A stretch of 64,000 nt of DNA, taken from Cotesia glomerata (lineage: Eukaryota; Arthropoda; Insecta; Hymenoptera; Braconidae). Under the pieces are notes generated by a model. That model made no database searches, was not told the DNA's origin, and saw nothing but the letters and a program-made list of their open reading frames with translations. The stretch covers positions 4,613,666 to 4,677,665 of the forward strand of contig NC_058164.1 in assembly GCF_020080835.1 (NCBI RefSeq). Direction: 5' to 3'. A program made the translations under genes and the position numbers. The number at the start of each line of letters is the position of its first letter. Within the stretch, counting starts at the first letter, position 1. Positions 1 through 11,610 of the stretch are shown one piece after another.

Positions 1-839
1 CTTTGTTTCCAATATAGAAAGCAGGGGTTCGAAGGTTACGAGGTAATTATTCTGAATAACGACTATACAGGTTGTTGGCGAAAAATTTTAACCTTGCTGC
101 CAGTAGGTATTGTTCATGGCAATAAATAAGTTGCTCGATTTTACGGTGGTATCTATAGCAATTTATGATCTTTGCTTTCCAGGTTATTTTTTATCCTCTA
201 AAAATCCGGGGCCTTTTTTTAACGACACCCCGTACGAGAAAAATAAAGCATACTTCTATATTGTACCGTACCATAATTATATATTTTTCTCCGCCATTAC
301 CCGGTCATATAAATGCGGGCACATATCACCCTTGTCATACAATAAATTTATAAAAAGTCAAATAAAGTCATAGCGAGGTTAATAAATTTTTTTATACGAT
401 TGTCCGATGTTCCTCACTAAATACTGATACAGGGTAAGCCAAATTTAAAATAACCAGCCGACAAATTTATCGGACAGCCTCACATTCCAACGTAAATAGG
501 TTGACGCCCATCTTCTTCATTTAAAATATAGTCCTCGTAATGTTTTAACCACTCGTCGAGTAATTTTATAATTCGTCAGTACGTTAAGAAACGTGTATGC
601 TTTAAATTACTTTCTTTTTTTTTTGATAATTTTTCTTTATTAAGTATAAGTTCTTTTTTTGCCTGTCAGGTTGATGAAATTTTAAGAAAGTTTATAGAGA
701 GAAAAAATTAGTCTGAAAATTTGAATTTAATTTTTAAAGTACAAAAAAAAATGTTTTTTAATAATTAACAAAAATTTATAAAATTTTACTTTTTTTATAA
801 CTTTCAATTATAATTTAATTATGTAGAAATTTGTTTTAA
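1..839. other. AT-rich stretch without a recognisable gene
   Basis: This stretch is mostly A/T homopolymer-rich DNA. An 87-codon open frame at 110-373 (+) has no recognisable domain and no splice context, and I take it as chance. No RNA gene or repeat family could be recognised here. Confidence 0.6.
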
Positions 840-1652
840 TCTATATTATTGAAAGAATAAAAAAAATTTTGTGTCCAGGATAGTCATTTGATAAAATCGG
901 TTTTTTTAGTGAAATTTAATATCATTGCAAAGGTCTTGATTTGAATTTGTGCCTTTTCAAGGTTTCATATTATTAATATTTCAAGGTTTCATATTATTCT
1001 CACTGATAGTCAATTTATTATAAGTATTTGAGCTGTATTAAAAAATTCTCCATCTCTAGTTACATAATAAGGAAATTACGTTTTATCTTGTGAAATATTG
1101 ACATTTTTAAAGATATAAGCTCATCCCGATGTTACACTCATCAAGACCTTTCATTTGAGTACCCACATCAATTTTTCATATATTTATATATATTATATAC
1201 ATGTATATATGAAAAATATATCAAAATGTATGTGAGTACTCAAATGAAAGCTCTTGATGAGTGTAACATCAGGATGAACTTATATCTTTAAAAATGTCAA
1301 TAATTAAGAAATGACCTTGTATTTCGTGAACTATTGACATTTTTAAAGATATAATAAGCTCATACTAATGTTACACTCATCAAGACCTTTCATTTGAGTA
1401 CCCACATCAATTTTTCATATATTTATATATATTATATATATGTATATATGAAACATATATCAAAATGCATGTGGGTATTCAAATGAAAGCTCTTGATGAG
1501 TGTAACATCGGGATGAGCTTATATCTTTAAAAACGTCAATATTTAAGAAAGTACAGTGCAATTTAACAAAAGTCATTATTTAATAAATCAAAATTTTAAT
1601 TTTTTATAGTTCACAAGTCACGGCAGTTACATAGTGACTGCAAGGTTGCTAG
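840..1652 (+). mobile_element. Non-autonomous Helitron, family 2 (complete)
   Basis: The element begins TCTATATTATT directly after an A and ends GGTTGCTAG directly before a T, as expected for Helitrons (5' TC, 3' CTRR, inserted between A and T). A hairpin at about 1623-1641 (GCAGTTAC / GTGACTGC) lies just upstream of the CTAG end. There is no Rep/helicase coding capacity, so it depends on another element. The interior holds two long palindromes (about 1096-1302 and 1332-1541), each built from a TATAAGCTCATCC...TTTCATTTGAGTACCCACA arm, its reverse complement and an AT-only centre. Other copies lie at 37478, 42360, 54440, 60258 (-) and 62405 (-). Confidence 0.8.
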
Positions 1653-3139
1653 TATTTCTTTATTACATTTATTAAAAAAAAAATTGATTTCAACATCGAA
1701 AATTTAGCCTTAGAATTTTGTAGAGTAAAAGAAAAATTTCAAGTCAGTTTTTTGAATTAAAAATACAGAAAGATTTCTTCAAATTTTTATTAGTTATTTT
1801 TGTTGTGTAAAAATAAAAAAATAAAAAAATAAAATAAATTTTTCCCTTCAATTGACCAGTTAGGCCTTCTAATAAAAATCTTTCAGAACAGATTACTCCG
1901 ATACTTATTAGAACGTGATTATTAGAATTACACGTAGTAATGTCTGAGTTCAATAAAAATAAAAATAAAAAAAGAAGCTAAAAATTGATACTTGAAAGTA
2001 TAGCTGGAGATGATAGCCGTGGTGGTTCGCGGATGAGCATCAGCATCATCATCAGATCGAAACAATGTTTGCCGGATCAGGTAGGGTACTCCCACGCCGG
2101 TCTCATATGAGAAAAAAAAGCCTCAACTAGCAATAAGAATAAGAATAAGAAGAGCACAGCAGACTGTACGTTTAGCCGGCGAGCCGGAGTAATTCCCCCA
2201 ATTATAAAATTATTATCCTGTGGTTGGCACCCTCGGGCAACACGTCGTCCTACCTACACGCCGCGGTGCATTCTTGCCTTTCTTTATTTTTGTTATTTTC
2301 ATTATTACATATTACTCTTTTTTCGACTTTACCTTTGCTTGGATTTTTTTTTATTTTTAAATAAACTCTGCGTTTATAAAACGTCGAGTACTCTTCGCGC
2401 CTGTAAGTTATCCTGGAGCTGGACCTGGACCTGGTATGCTATCATATGAAATTACATTATTACTCTACAGATAAATTGTTAATCAGGGGCAAGCAACTAC
2501 CATAAACGTGTTAGAAATAATATACCGAGTGGATTGCTGAGTAGAGTAAAGAGTACTTTGCACTTGGAAAAATAAAAATGATATTGTGTAAAAAAAAAAA
2601 AAAAAAATAAAAATATAAAAGAGAGTTTAAGAGCCAAAGAGGTGACCGCGGTTATGATTTTTCAGAATGGAGCGGAAACGAGAGCAGCGTATGGATAAAG
2701 TCATTGGGTTAAATTTATACTGGTGTTTAGGACGCTGCTGGAAATAAGTCGGGAGATGGAACGAGATAAAAAATATTTTCTCAAGTGTTGTAAAAATAAA
2801 TAACTAGACTAGCAGCAACAAAAATCCGCTCTGACTGCTTATACTTTATCCTGTTCTGTCCTAGTGCAGGGTATTATACCTTACATGGGTGTAGTGGATT
2901 GTAGATAGTTGATAATGGCTTCTATATATCAGTCGTTCATAATCCTGGACGGTCTCTGCCAGTGACTTTAACTGAATTTCAGGATTTCGATGGCGAACTT
3001 TTGTCTTCAAGTCAAGTACAACTGAAGTTCTAACGTGGAATTGCGTGAATGTTAGTGATTCTGAAACAATTTAAAAGAATATTTAATTTGATTGGGGGTA
3101 ATTAATTAATATATTATCAATTTTGGGAAATTAAAGAGT
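1653..3139. other. Unique non-coding DNA
   Basis: About 1990-2300 is of higher complexity and less AT-rich; the rest is AT-rich. There is an 18-base A run at 2590-2607 and a short GGACCTGGACCTGG direct repeat near 2420. No gene, RNA or transposon end was recognised. Confidence 0.5.
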
Positions 3140-3960
3140 TTTAGATGTCAATAATTGAGAAATGACAATTTATTTTATTCACTGATGATATTTTTAATAA
3201 TATAAGCTCATCCTGGAGTTACACTTATCGAGACCTTTCATTTGAATACCCACACGAATTTTTTATATATTTCATATATTTCACAAATATAAGAAAAATC
3301 ATATATATAAAATATATGAAAAAAAAATTATGTGTGTACTTAAATGAAAGGTCTCGATGTGCTTGACATCAGGATGAGCTTATATCTTAAAAAATATCAA
3401 TAATTAAGAAATGACATTGTATTTTTTCCACTGATGATATTTTTAACGATATAAGCTCATCCTGGAGTTACACTTATCGAGACCTTTCATTTGAATACCC
3501 ACACGACTTTTTTTATATATTTTATATATTTCACAAATATAGAAAAATCATATATATAAAATATATGAAAAAAAAATCGTGTGCGTACTCAAATGAAAGG
3601 TCTCGATGAGCTTAACATCAGGATGAGCTTATATCTTAAAAAATATCAATAATTAAGAAATGACATTGTATTTTTTCCACTGATGATATTTTTAACGATA
3701 TAAGCTCATCCTGGAGTTACACTTACCGAGACTTTTCATTTGAATACCCACACGAATTTTTTATATATTTCATATATTTCACAAATATAAGAAATATAAT
3801 ATATATAAAATATATGAAAAAAAAATCGTGTGCGTACTCAAATGAAAGGTCTCGATGTGCTTGACATCAGGATGAGCTTATATCTTAAAAAATATCAATA
3901 ATTAAGAAATGACGTTTTATTTTGTCCATTGATGATATTTTTAACAATATAAGCTCATAC
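3140..3960. repeat. Tandem array of 249-bp palindromic units
   Basis: The start motif GATGATATTTTTAA recurs at 3184, 3433, 3682 and 3931, so the spacing is exactly 249 bp three times. Each unit is a long imperfect palindrome: TATAAGCTCATCCTGG plus a TTTCATTTGAATACCCACACGA arm, an AT-only centre, then the reverse-complement arm. The arms are related to the palindromes inside family-2 Helitrons, but no Helitron terminus is visible around this array. Confidence 0.85.
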
Positions 3961-5534
3961 TGGAATTTTCATTAATGTTGCTTTTCATTGCTATGGTAAC
4001 CACTTTGACAACGGTCTAATATTATTGAATAAAATTTGTAAAAATATCGATAAATTAAATTGTCGATAATAAACATGTTGAACGTTGACAAAAGCGCGCT
4101 TCATTTCCTAGTTTAAATAAAAAATCAACTAAAGTTCCAATGAAAAATAAACTTTTTTAATACTATTAATTTTAAAAAATTTGTTAATTTAAAAAAAAGA
4201 GCTATTTTAGTCTAAAAAAAAATTCTCAGGCCTTCTTATCTCCAGATACTTGATATAAACTTTTAAATGCTATAGTAAATATCAATTGATAGATGTTTTA
4301 ATTTGTAATCTGCCTAAGGATAGCAAAAATTGATAAAGGATAGTTAGATTGAGCAATAACCGATAATTGATAAATAAAATGAGTTTTTTAGTAACATTAA
4401 AAGTGTAAGGTATGTGGCTGGAGTGATTCAATTAAATTTCTCCCGCCTACATGTTGATTTGAATGTGAGTAAATGTATATGTATAAATAAGAGTTGAGTC
4501 GACGATACACATAACAGAAGATCCAATCTCTCTTAGAGTAGACTTGACTGTTATTTAATCTTATTCTCTCTTCTCTCCACTCCCATTGTCTCGATCACTC
4601 ACGGCCGTCGCAATTAACGATTCACATTAACCGTAACATCAAAAAGACAAATCGCCTCGCCGAGATGTGTATTTGATAACAATTGTATATTTTTATATTA
4701 TAATCTTTATTACATTTAAACTATTTTTTATTCTCATTATAATATTATTCTCATTCACTCGTTATCTCTCTATCCTGGTCCGGTCCAGTCCGCTCGCTCT
4801 TCTAAGCTTATGCAGCGAAAAATGAGGGATCTGATAAACGGGAACAGGATTAAGTGGAACAAAGAACAAGGATACACACTAGAGAGAGAAAAACTCCAAC
4901 GAAACTTTAGATTGATAACAAACGGGTGAGTTCAGGCTAACAACACTTTACCGGGACTTGCTTGCTTCATTCTTCCTTTAGGAGAGAAGGGGAAAGGTGA
5001 AGATGATATGAGGATGAAAATAAGTCTGCTGTATGTTGTACATTACAATACATTTAATATTATAATGCAACGGAACAATAATAATGTTTTATTATCATTA
5101 TTTTTATTAAAGAGAAGACATTACAAGGAAGTTGTTATATTATTATGTTCCATTGAATCGAAATTGATTTTATTTGTTATGTACAATAAAAATTATTTCG
5201 ATTACTCATTTTTATTGAGTACTGTGGGTGCAAATAATTATTATATTAATTTTTAAAATTTTTTAAGTCCATAATTATTACTCGAAAAATTATTATTAAA
5301 TTTTATCTGTATATAAAAAATTGATTTTATTGAAGAAAAAATTTTTGGACCAAAAAAATAATTAAAAAATTTTTTCTCTTGAATTAAGTCAATTTTTTTT
5401 ATGATAATTTTTTTTTAGTATAAAAATTTTATAATATGGCCTGATATATTTTGATCTGAATAATTTTTATACAAGAAAATTTTGATATGGCCATCAATTG
5501 AAGAATGATTTTTCTCAATATCTAAAAAATCCTC
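3961..5534. other. AT-rich DNA without a recognisable gene
   Basis: The stretch is mixed AT-rich and moderate-complexity DNA. Around 4440-4660 and 4750-5000 it is less AT-rich and pyrimidine-rich in places. An 82-codon open frame at 5008-5256 (+) is low-complexity and is probably chance. Confidence 0.5.
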
Positions 5535-5781
5535 ATGAATACTTCCCTCTACGAAAAACACATGTCAGAGTCTCGCAATCAGTTAAACGTTAATGCATCA
5601 TGTTCTTCTCGTTTATTTAATCCAACACAGGTTGTTTTTGCGTCGATAAGCTTAAGTGAACTAAAAGATAAAATGTCCGCCGAAAAAAACCCTGAAAAAA
5701 GTAAAACTTTAGCAAAGCAGTGCATTTAGCCTCTGCAGCATCTGAAGCCTTAAGCTACGGGCTACGGGCATTGATTTATGG
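5535..5781 (+). pseudogene. Possible decayed coding fragment, family unknown
   Basis: An open frame of 64 codons (5535-5729) has ordinary amino-acid composition near its end, with SISLSELKDKMSAEKNPEKS at about residues 37-56. It stops at 5729. A neighbouring frame over the same DNA continues open to about 5781 with alanine- and leucine-rich codons (for example ASAASEALSYGLRALIYG). That pattern would fit a coding relic broken by an indel near 5710-5727. The fragment could derive from a retroelement or host gene; I do not recognise the family. Chance is not excluded. Confidence 0.25.
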
Positions 5782-5949
5782 GTAATCGCGAGACGTGCAG
5801 GAGATTCCAGTTCACCATCGGACATCATGCAAGACTGCATCTTTAAGTAAAGACTTATACTTTTCGATGCCTCAGTCCAAACTCGATATCATATCCTGTG
5901 GAATCGAATGGCTGCTGATAAATAAGAGTTGTTTCTATCTCCTGCATTT

Positions 5950-7030
5950 AAATCATCAGTGAAAAAAATTTTTCTGATATGGCATGATATGGAAATTGGC
6001 CATATCAGGACATACATAGCCATATCAATCTTAATTTATCATAATATGACCATAAATATGACCTAACAAATCCATGTAGAATTTTGTGATATGGCAATTT
6101 TATGCCATATATGATCTGACATGTATTGACAAAAATAATTTTTATATTAGGACATATATGGCCATGTCAGGTTTAATATATGGCCACATGGCCATATTTA
6201 ATTTTTTTAATATGGCCATATATATGGCATGATATATTTTAATCCCAGCAATTTTTATGTGCATTCATATAAGCACATATATGTACATATTAAGCCATAT
6301 AGGGCTTAATATATCATTATATGGCAATTTGTGATTTTTTAATATGGCCATATATATGGCTTGATATATTTTAATCTAAACAATTTTTTTATTAAGTCAT
6401 AGAAGGAGATTCATGCACATATTAAGCCATATATGGCTTAATATATCATGATATGGCCATATGTAATTTTTTATCATGGTCATATATATGGCATGATATA
6501 TTTTAATCGAAGCAATTTTTATGTGCAGCCATATAAGCCATACAGGGCTTAATATATCATGATATGGCCATATGTAATTTTTTAATATGGCCGTATATAT
6601 GGCTTGATATATTTTAATCTAAGCAATTTTTTTATTAAGCCATACAAGGACATACATGCACATATTAGGCCATATATGGTTTAATATATCATGATATGAC
6701 CATATTTAATTTTTTAAATATGGCCATATATATGGCCTGATATATTTTGATTTAAGAAATTTTTATATCAAGCCATACTGAACACACATTCTCATATTAG
6801 CCCATATATGGCTTATTGTATCAAAATATGGCCATATGTAATTTTTTTAATATGGCCTGATATATTGACCCAAGAAATTTCGACATCAGGCCATATATGG
6901 CCATCCCAGGACAATTTATGCTTAATATATAGCATTATACGTCCCGATATGGTTAATTTTTATATCAGGACATATATTGCCATATAAAAAATCATATATG
7001 TGTACATCAGGCTATATCAGAAAATTTCTT
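5950..7030. repeat. Minisatellite rich in CCATATATGG, about 132-bp period
   Basis: The phrase TATGGCCATATATATGGC or a close variant recurs at 6211, 6343, 6475, 6586 and 6719, giving spacings of 132, 132, 111 and 133 bp. The 111-bp unit has lost about 21 bp. Each unit also carries ATTAAGCCATATATGGCTTA-like palindromes and a TGATATATTTTAATC stretch. Units are degenerate toward both edges. The same sequence style returns at 10361-11600 and at the right edge of the window. Confidence 0.8.
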
Positions 7031-8225
7031 CACAGGTACACATGGTAAAATTCCCATCTTAGAATCACCAACAAGGTACCGATTACCATCTCTGTAATAA
7101 AAGCGAGGATCGCGATTAGGCGTGTGGCGGCTGGGGGCCAGGACATTTAGCCTCTAATTTCGGATCGATCGATCAATAATTTTAGCGGATCCTTGAGTGA
7201 GTGATGCGATAAGAGAGTCAGTATCTGTTGAGGGCCCGAGGTCCTGGTGAAGTTATATTGGTCTGTACTGAGTCAGTGAAGCCCCGTGGGCGGTCTTTTG
7301 CCGGTCATCGCTAACTAGGTACACAATGCCTCGGCATTAGGCCGCTCTCGAGTCCTTTCTTTATTCTCACTCTCTTTCTCTCTCTCTCTTGGGCTTTATT
7401 TATATTTTTTATGTATTTATTTGTGGCTGTACTTTGAAGCTCTCATTGAAACTCTCGAGACTTGAGTCGTAAAAATGAGGGACCGGAATGTCTCTGACTG
7501 ATGAGCGAAGACTGAAGAGGAAGAGCCGGTTCGTCAGAATCTACGAGGAAAGAGCCAAGAGGGCGAGCGAGATAATAACCCACAGATTTATAAATCTATG
7601 AGATTTTAGATAACCTCTACTCTCATCTCGGTCTTCACTAGGCATAACAATAACCTAATGTGTGTATGTGTGTTCATTAACGCAGTATGCTAAGCAGAAG
7701 ATTTAAATGAGAATGAAAGAGTGAGGTTGTCTCTAGTGAGGTATAAATAAATCAGGGGTGGATGGATATAAGTATATATGGATGAGTATTGTACAACAGG
7801 AGATCTCTGCATGATAATTCCTCATGATTACTGATCAGTGATCACTGAAAAATGGCTGTCAAAGATGCTTGTCCTTGAACGGGATAACATCTATTATGTG
7901 TTAAGATAGATACGTCGATGTTTTGGTGAGCCATTATGTTAACTTGAGGCTGCCTGTTAGCAACCTCCCAGTGTGTCGATCTCCCGTTTGGGACACGCAG
8001 TTCAGGCTCCAGAAGAGACTAATGATTCCAAGATGTGTCGGGTCAACTCTCAAGGGCCGAACTCGCCAATTTCCGGCAGCTCTTTGTACTTTTCAGTTTA
8101 AAGTTCGAGGATCGACGTGGGAGAGTCACCTTTCGACGATCAATGATAAGCTTGCTGTTTTTTGTCCCAAGTCGTTTGATTTTTATTTTAAAAAAAATTT
8201 AATCAAGAAATGTTTTTTTCTACTT
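7031..8225. other. Unique moderate-complexity block, no recognised gene
   Basis: This block is less AT-rich than its surroundings, with a CT-rich stretch near 7365-7395. A 107-codon open frame (7923-8246, +) runs into the following repeat and an A/T-rich tail and has no recognisable domain, so I treat it as chance. No credible splice-bounded exon was found. Confidence 0.45.
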
Positions 8226-8834
8226 AAGGAGGTCCACGTGAAGTAGTCAAATTTTTAAAACTTCCTGAAAATTTGTAAATTCAATCTATGTTGCCTAATA
8301 ATTAATGAAAAATTAAAAAACAGTAGGTTTCCGGGATATTTAATGAAATAATTAGGTTTGAAAATTGTAATTTCTACATGTGAATAGAGATTCTACCAGC
8401 CGTGTATTTGGTTAAGAATTTAATGCAATTAACGATTTAAAAAAAATTTTATTTTCATTGAATTTGATTGAAAAAATAATAAGCTTTCGATTAAAACAAT
8501 AAAAAAGTAGCTTTCCAAATGTATTACGGAGATATTTTATATTTTTTGTGAAAAATCACTCGGAACTTGCGTTCTTTAAAATCTTATATTTGACTTGGCA
8601 ACACCGCTTGCGCAGTTACTCATGCGCATAAGTAACCGCGGTTTTTTAAATGCTAGAAGATCTTATTTATTTTAGTTAGACAGTAAACATAAATAAATTT
8701 TAAGGTTCGAGAACGCTTGCGCTGTTGTCAAGTGTATACCGGTAATTCAGGGTGCTATATTTTTTATTATTCAATTAAATGTTAATGATTATTCAATGAG
8801 TAAATTCTTCAGAAATTTCCTCAGAAATGTTATT
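8226..8834 (+). repeat. Dimeric interspersed repeat, unit A
   Basis: Unit A starts AAGGAGGTCCACGTGAAGTAG and stays near-identical to unit B for about 600 bp (for example GTAGGTTTCCGGGATATTTA, CGCTTGCGCAGTTACTCATG, GACAGTAAACATAAATAAAT). It ends at GAAATGTTATT, where unit B starts, and therefore lacks about 80 bp of the 3' sequence present in unit B. No coding capacity was seen. Confidence 0.8.
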
Positions 8835-9524
8835 AAGGAGATCCAGGCGAAGTAGTCAAATTTTTAAAACTTCCCGAAAATTTGTAAATTCAATCTACGT
8901 TGCCTAATAATTAATGAAAAATTAAAAAACAGTAGGTTTCCGAGATATTTAATGAAATAATTATGTTTGAAAATTGTAATTTTTACATGTGAATAAAGAT
9001 TTCACCAGCTGTGTATTTGGTTAAGAATTTAATGCAATTAACGATTTAAAAAAAAATTTTATTTTCACTGAATTTCATTGAAAAAATAATAAGCTTTCGA
9101 TTAAAACAATAAAAAAGTAGCTTTCCGAACGTATTACGGAGATATTTTATATTTTTTATGAAAAATCACTCGGAACTTGCGTTCTTTAATGTTTTGTATT
9201 TGACTTGACAACACCGCTTGCGCAGTTACTCATGCGCATAAGTAACCACGGTTTTTTAAATGCTAGAAGATCTTAGTCATTTTAGTTAGACAGTAAACAT
9301 AAATAAATTTGAAGGTTAGGGACACTCTTTTTGTGTTGTCAAGTGTATACCAGTAATTCAGAGTGCTATATTTTTTATTAGTTAATTAAGTGTTAATAAT
9401 TATTTAATAAGTAAAGTTTTCGTTATTATCTTCAAAAATGTTATTAATTAATTTTAAGATGCATAACAAAAGTATTATGTTTTTATAGACATTCTTTACA
9501 CTAGGAGAGTACTTGGATCTCTTT
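8835..9524 (+). repeat. Dimeric interspersed repeat, unit B
   Basis: Unit B starts AAGGAGATCCAGGCGAAGTAG, 609 bp after unit A, and runs to TACTTGGATCTCTTTA. The outer ends form a short inverted repeat (GAGATCCA at the left, TGGATCTC at the right), suggesting a small TIR-like element. The same family occurs in inverse orientation at 22623-23692 with the same A/B junction. Confidence 0.75.
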
Positions 9525-10123
9525 AAGTATTGATTGTTTCGTAAAATCTTTCCTAAAACCAGGCTTTATTTATCCCGGAAATAAACACTAAATATTTACA
9601 TTGTCAATTAATTTTCTCAAAGCTTGTTTACGTTAAAAATTCTCTTTTCTTCTCTCCTTAAAACGTCCTTGGCATCTAAAAAGATTTTTTCTTGACTATA
9701 TACCCACTACACTCTTTTCATTTCTCTTCTCGAGATCATTCATTCCATAAAACATTTGGCATTGGTCCAGCTGCGTTCTTTCGACGGTTAATTAGATTTT
9801 GATGGCCAGCACGAGGATTTGCATCCTCTGTGCCCTTTGTGTGCCCGTCTTTAGACAGCCAGAGAGAGCCTTTGTCTCCCTCTGGCTTGAAAACACTGTC
9901 AACTTGTCTTTGTCTTTGCGTTATTATACTGGTCTCGTATATGAATATAAAATATAAATAGAGGATAAAGTGAGCTGAAACTATACATATAATACTTGTA
10001 GGAGGACTTTGTGAACCTCAACCTCAGAACCTCAGCTCAACTCGTTCAGCTTAGTTCCCTTTTTTCTCTCGCTGCGGGGGAGACACGTTTAGTTTAGTGC
10101 AGCTCACTTGTTTCTTCTTTCAG
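9525..10123. other. Non-coding DNA upstream of the candidate exon (possible intron)
   Basis: AT-rich DNA gives way to a moderate-complexity block at about 9740-10120. A 51-codon open frame begins ATGGCCAGCACGAGG near 9801; it has no recognised family. The last bases, CTCACTTGTTTCTTCTTTCAG, form a good 3' splice-site context with a pyrimidine tract and a plausible branch-point-like CTCAC. Confidence 0.4.
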
Positions 10124-10193
10124 GCACCCGTGTCTCGAAACCGATTTAGCGTTCGAGGGGCCAAGTGTCAACGAGCCCGGCACTGTCCTCCAG
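10124..10193 (+). CDS. Candidate internal exon of an unidentified gene
   Basis: A 70-bp GC-rich segment lies between a strong acceptor context (TTGTTTCTTCTTTCAG) and a strong donor (CAG/GTATGTAAG). Skipping the first base, it reads open through 23 codons and contains CLETDLAFEGPSVNEPG, a composition typical of a folded extracellular or enzyme segment. In that frame the exon would start in phase 2 and end in phase 0. A second frame is also open, so the frame is not certain. I do not recognise the protein family. No compatible neighbouring exon was found, so the introns would have to extend beyond or far across this window. Transcript support is needed to call it real. Confidence 0.42.
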
Positions 10194-10360
10194 GTATGTA
10201 AGACGTCATCGCATACATTTTTTTAGTTTTATATTTACTTCTTTGAAAAACTATAAATCACGATAATTACTTCCCTTCACTTCTCATTAATATTAAACAA
10301 AAATAATAAATTTATTTTTTTAAACGCTTAAAAAATTTTTCTGATGTGTCAATTTTCATA

Positions 10361-10449
10361 TATGATCATATTAGACCATATATAGTCATATATATAGCCA
10401 CATACGATCATTTGTAACTATACATAGCCATTTATGATCATATATAGAC

Positions 10450-10481
<32 letters not shown>

Positions 10482-11291
10482 CTATATATGATCATATAGA
10501 GTCATATACAAGCATATAAAGACACATAAAAAATTCTTTATGAATTTATCAGATAATGTTTAGTCATATGTGGCCATATATGATCATATCAGAACATATA
10601 AATTTAACTATGAACATACCAGGTAATGTTTGGTCATATGAAGCCATATAAGGTCAGATATTGTCATATAAAATCACATATATGCTCATATAAGGATCCA
10701 TATGACCACATATGAGCATTTTAGAACATATAAAGTATTATATATAAACAAACTAGGCCATATATGGGCATTTAGTACACCTAAAAAATTATCTATGAAT
10801 ATATCAAGTATTATTTAGTCATATGAAGCCATATAAAGTCATTTAAGGTCACATATGTGCTCATATAAGGATATAAGGTCATATATTTGCTCAAATAAGG
10901 ACATATGGCCATATATGAGCATTTCATAATATATAAAGTATTATATATGAAAAAACTAGGCCATATATGATCATATATGGGCATATCTGAACATATAAAA
11001 AATTGTCTAGAGATATATAAGATAATATTTGATCATATGAAGCCATAAGGTCATTTAAGGTCACTAATGGTCATAGAAAATCACAAATGACCATATATGG
11101 TCAAATTATAGCATGTTAAAAATTATATATGAACATATTAGATAATATTTGGTCATATGAAGCCATATATGAGATTGTTTATGGTCATATCGGATCATAT
11201 ATGGCCGTATAATACATCAAACCATATATGAACACATTTTGACTTCTCAATAGTATATTACATACCTAGGCTGGTAAAATAAGAAAAGTCT
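10361..11291. repeat. Minisatellite of CATATATGGTCATATA-like words
   Basis: The region is an array of degenerate short words: ATCATATATGGCCATAT, AAGCCATATAAGGTCA, GAACATATAAA and variants. Looser units of roughly 100-200 bp include a recurring TTTGGTCATATGAAGCCATA phrase. A (TA)n run of about 29 bases lies at 10452-10480. It resembles the 5950-7030 array but has no clean fixed period. Confidence 0.7.
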
Positions 11292-11477
11292 CAGATCACA
11301 TGTAATTGTTGGCCGAAGCGAAGCCGAGGTTGACAAACATGTGATCTGCGGCTTTCTTATTTACTGGCCAAGGTGTGTATACTATTTTTCTGCTCGACGT
11401 AGCCGGAATGTGGCAACTTTGTTTAGCGCAGCGGCCAGAAAGTTGCCACTTTCCGGCCGGAGGGCAGAAAAAATAAT
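11292..11477. other. GC-rich island with two hairpins
   Basis: The first inverted repeat pairs CAGATCACATGT (11292-11303) with ACATGTGATCTG (11337-11348). The second is a long hairpin at about 11383-11475: TATTTTTCTGC pairs with GCAGAAAAAATA, CCGGAA (11403-11408) with TTCCGG (11451-11456), and GTGGCAACTTT (11410-11420) with AAAGTTGCCAC (11439-11449), around an 18-base loop. The length and bulged shape are like an miRNA precursor, but they would also fit a small foldback insertion. Overlapping open frames on both strands (80 and 68 codons) arise from the symmetric sequence and are not credible genes. Confidence 0.6.
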
Positions 11478-11610
11478 ATATGGACATGTCAGACTGTATA
11501 AAAATATAAAATTTGGTGATATGATCATATATGACCATAGCAGATAATTTTTTTACAAAGAAATTAAAAAAAAAATTGTAAAAATATCATATGTAATATA
11601 TATTGACATC

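Noticed and set aside
3140..3960. CRISPR-like array
   Set aside because: Repeats are long palindromes with no unique spacers, and the DNA is clearly eukaryotic.
11296..11547. Overlapping 80- and 68-codon frames on opposite strands
   Set aside because: They are products of the inverted-repeat structure of the double hairpin.
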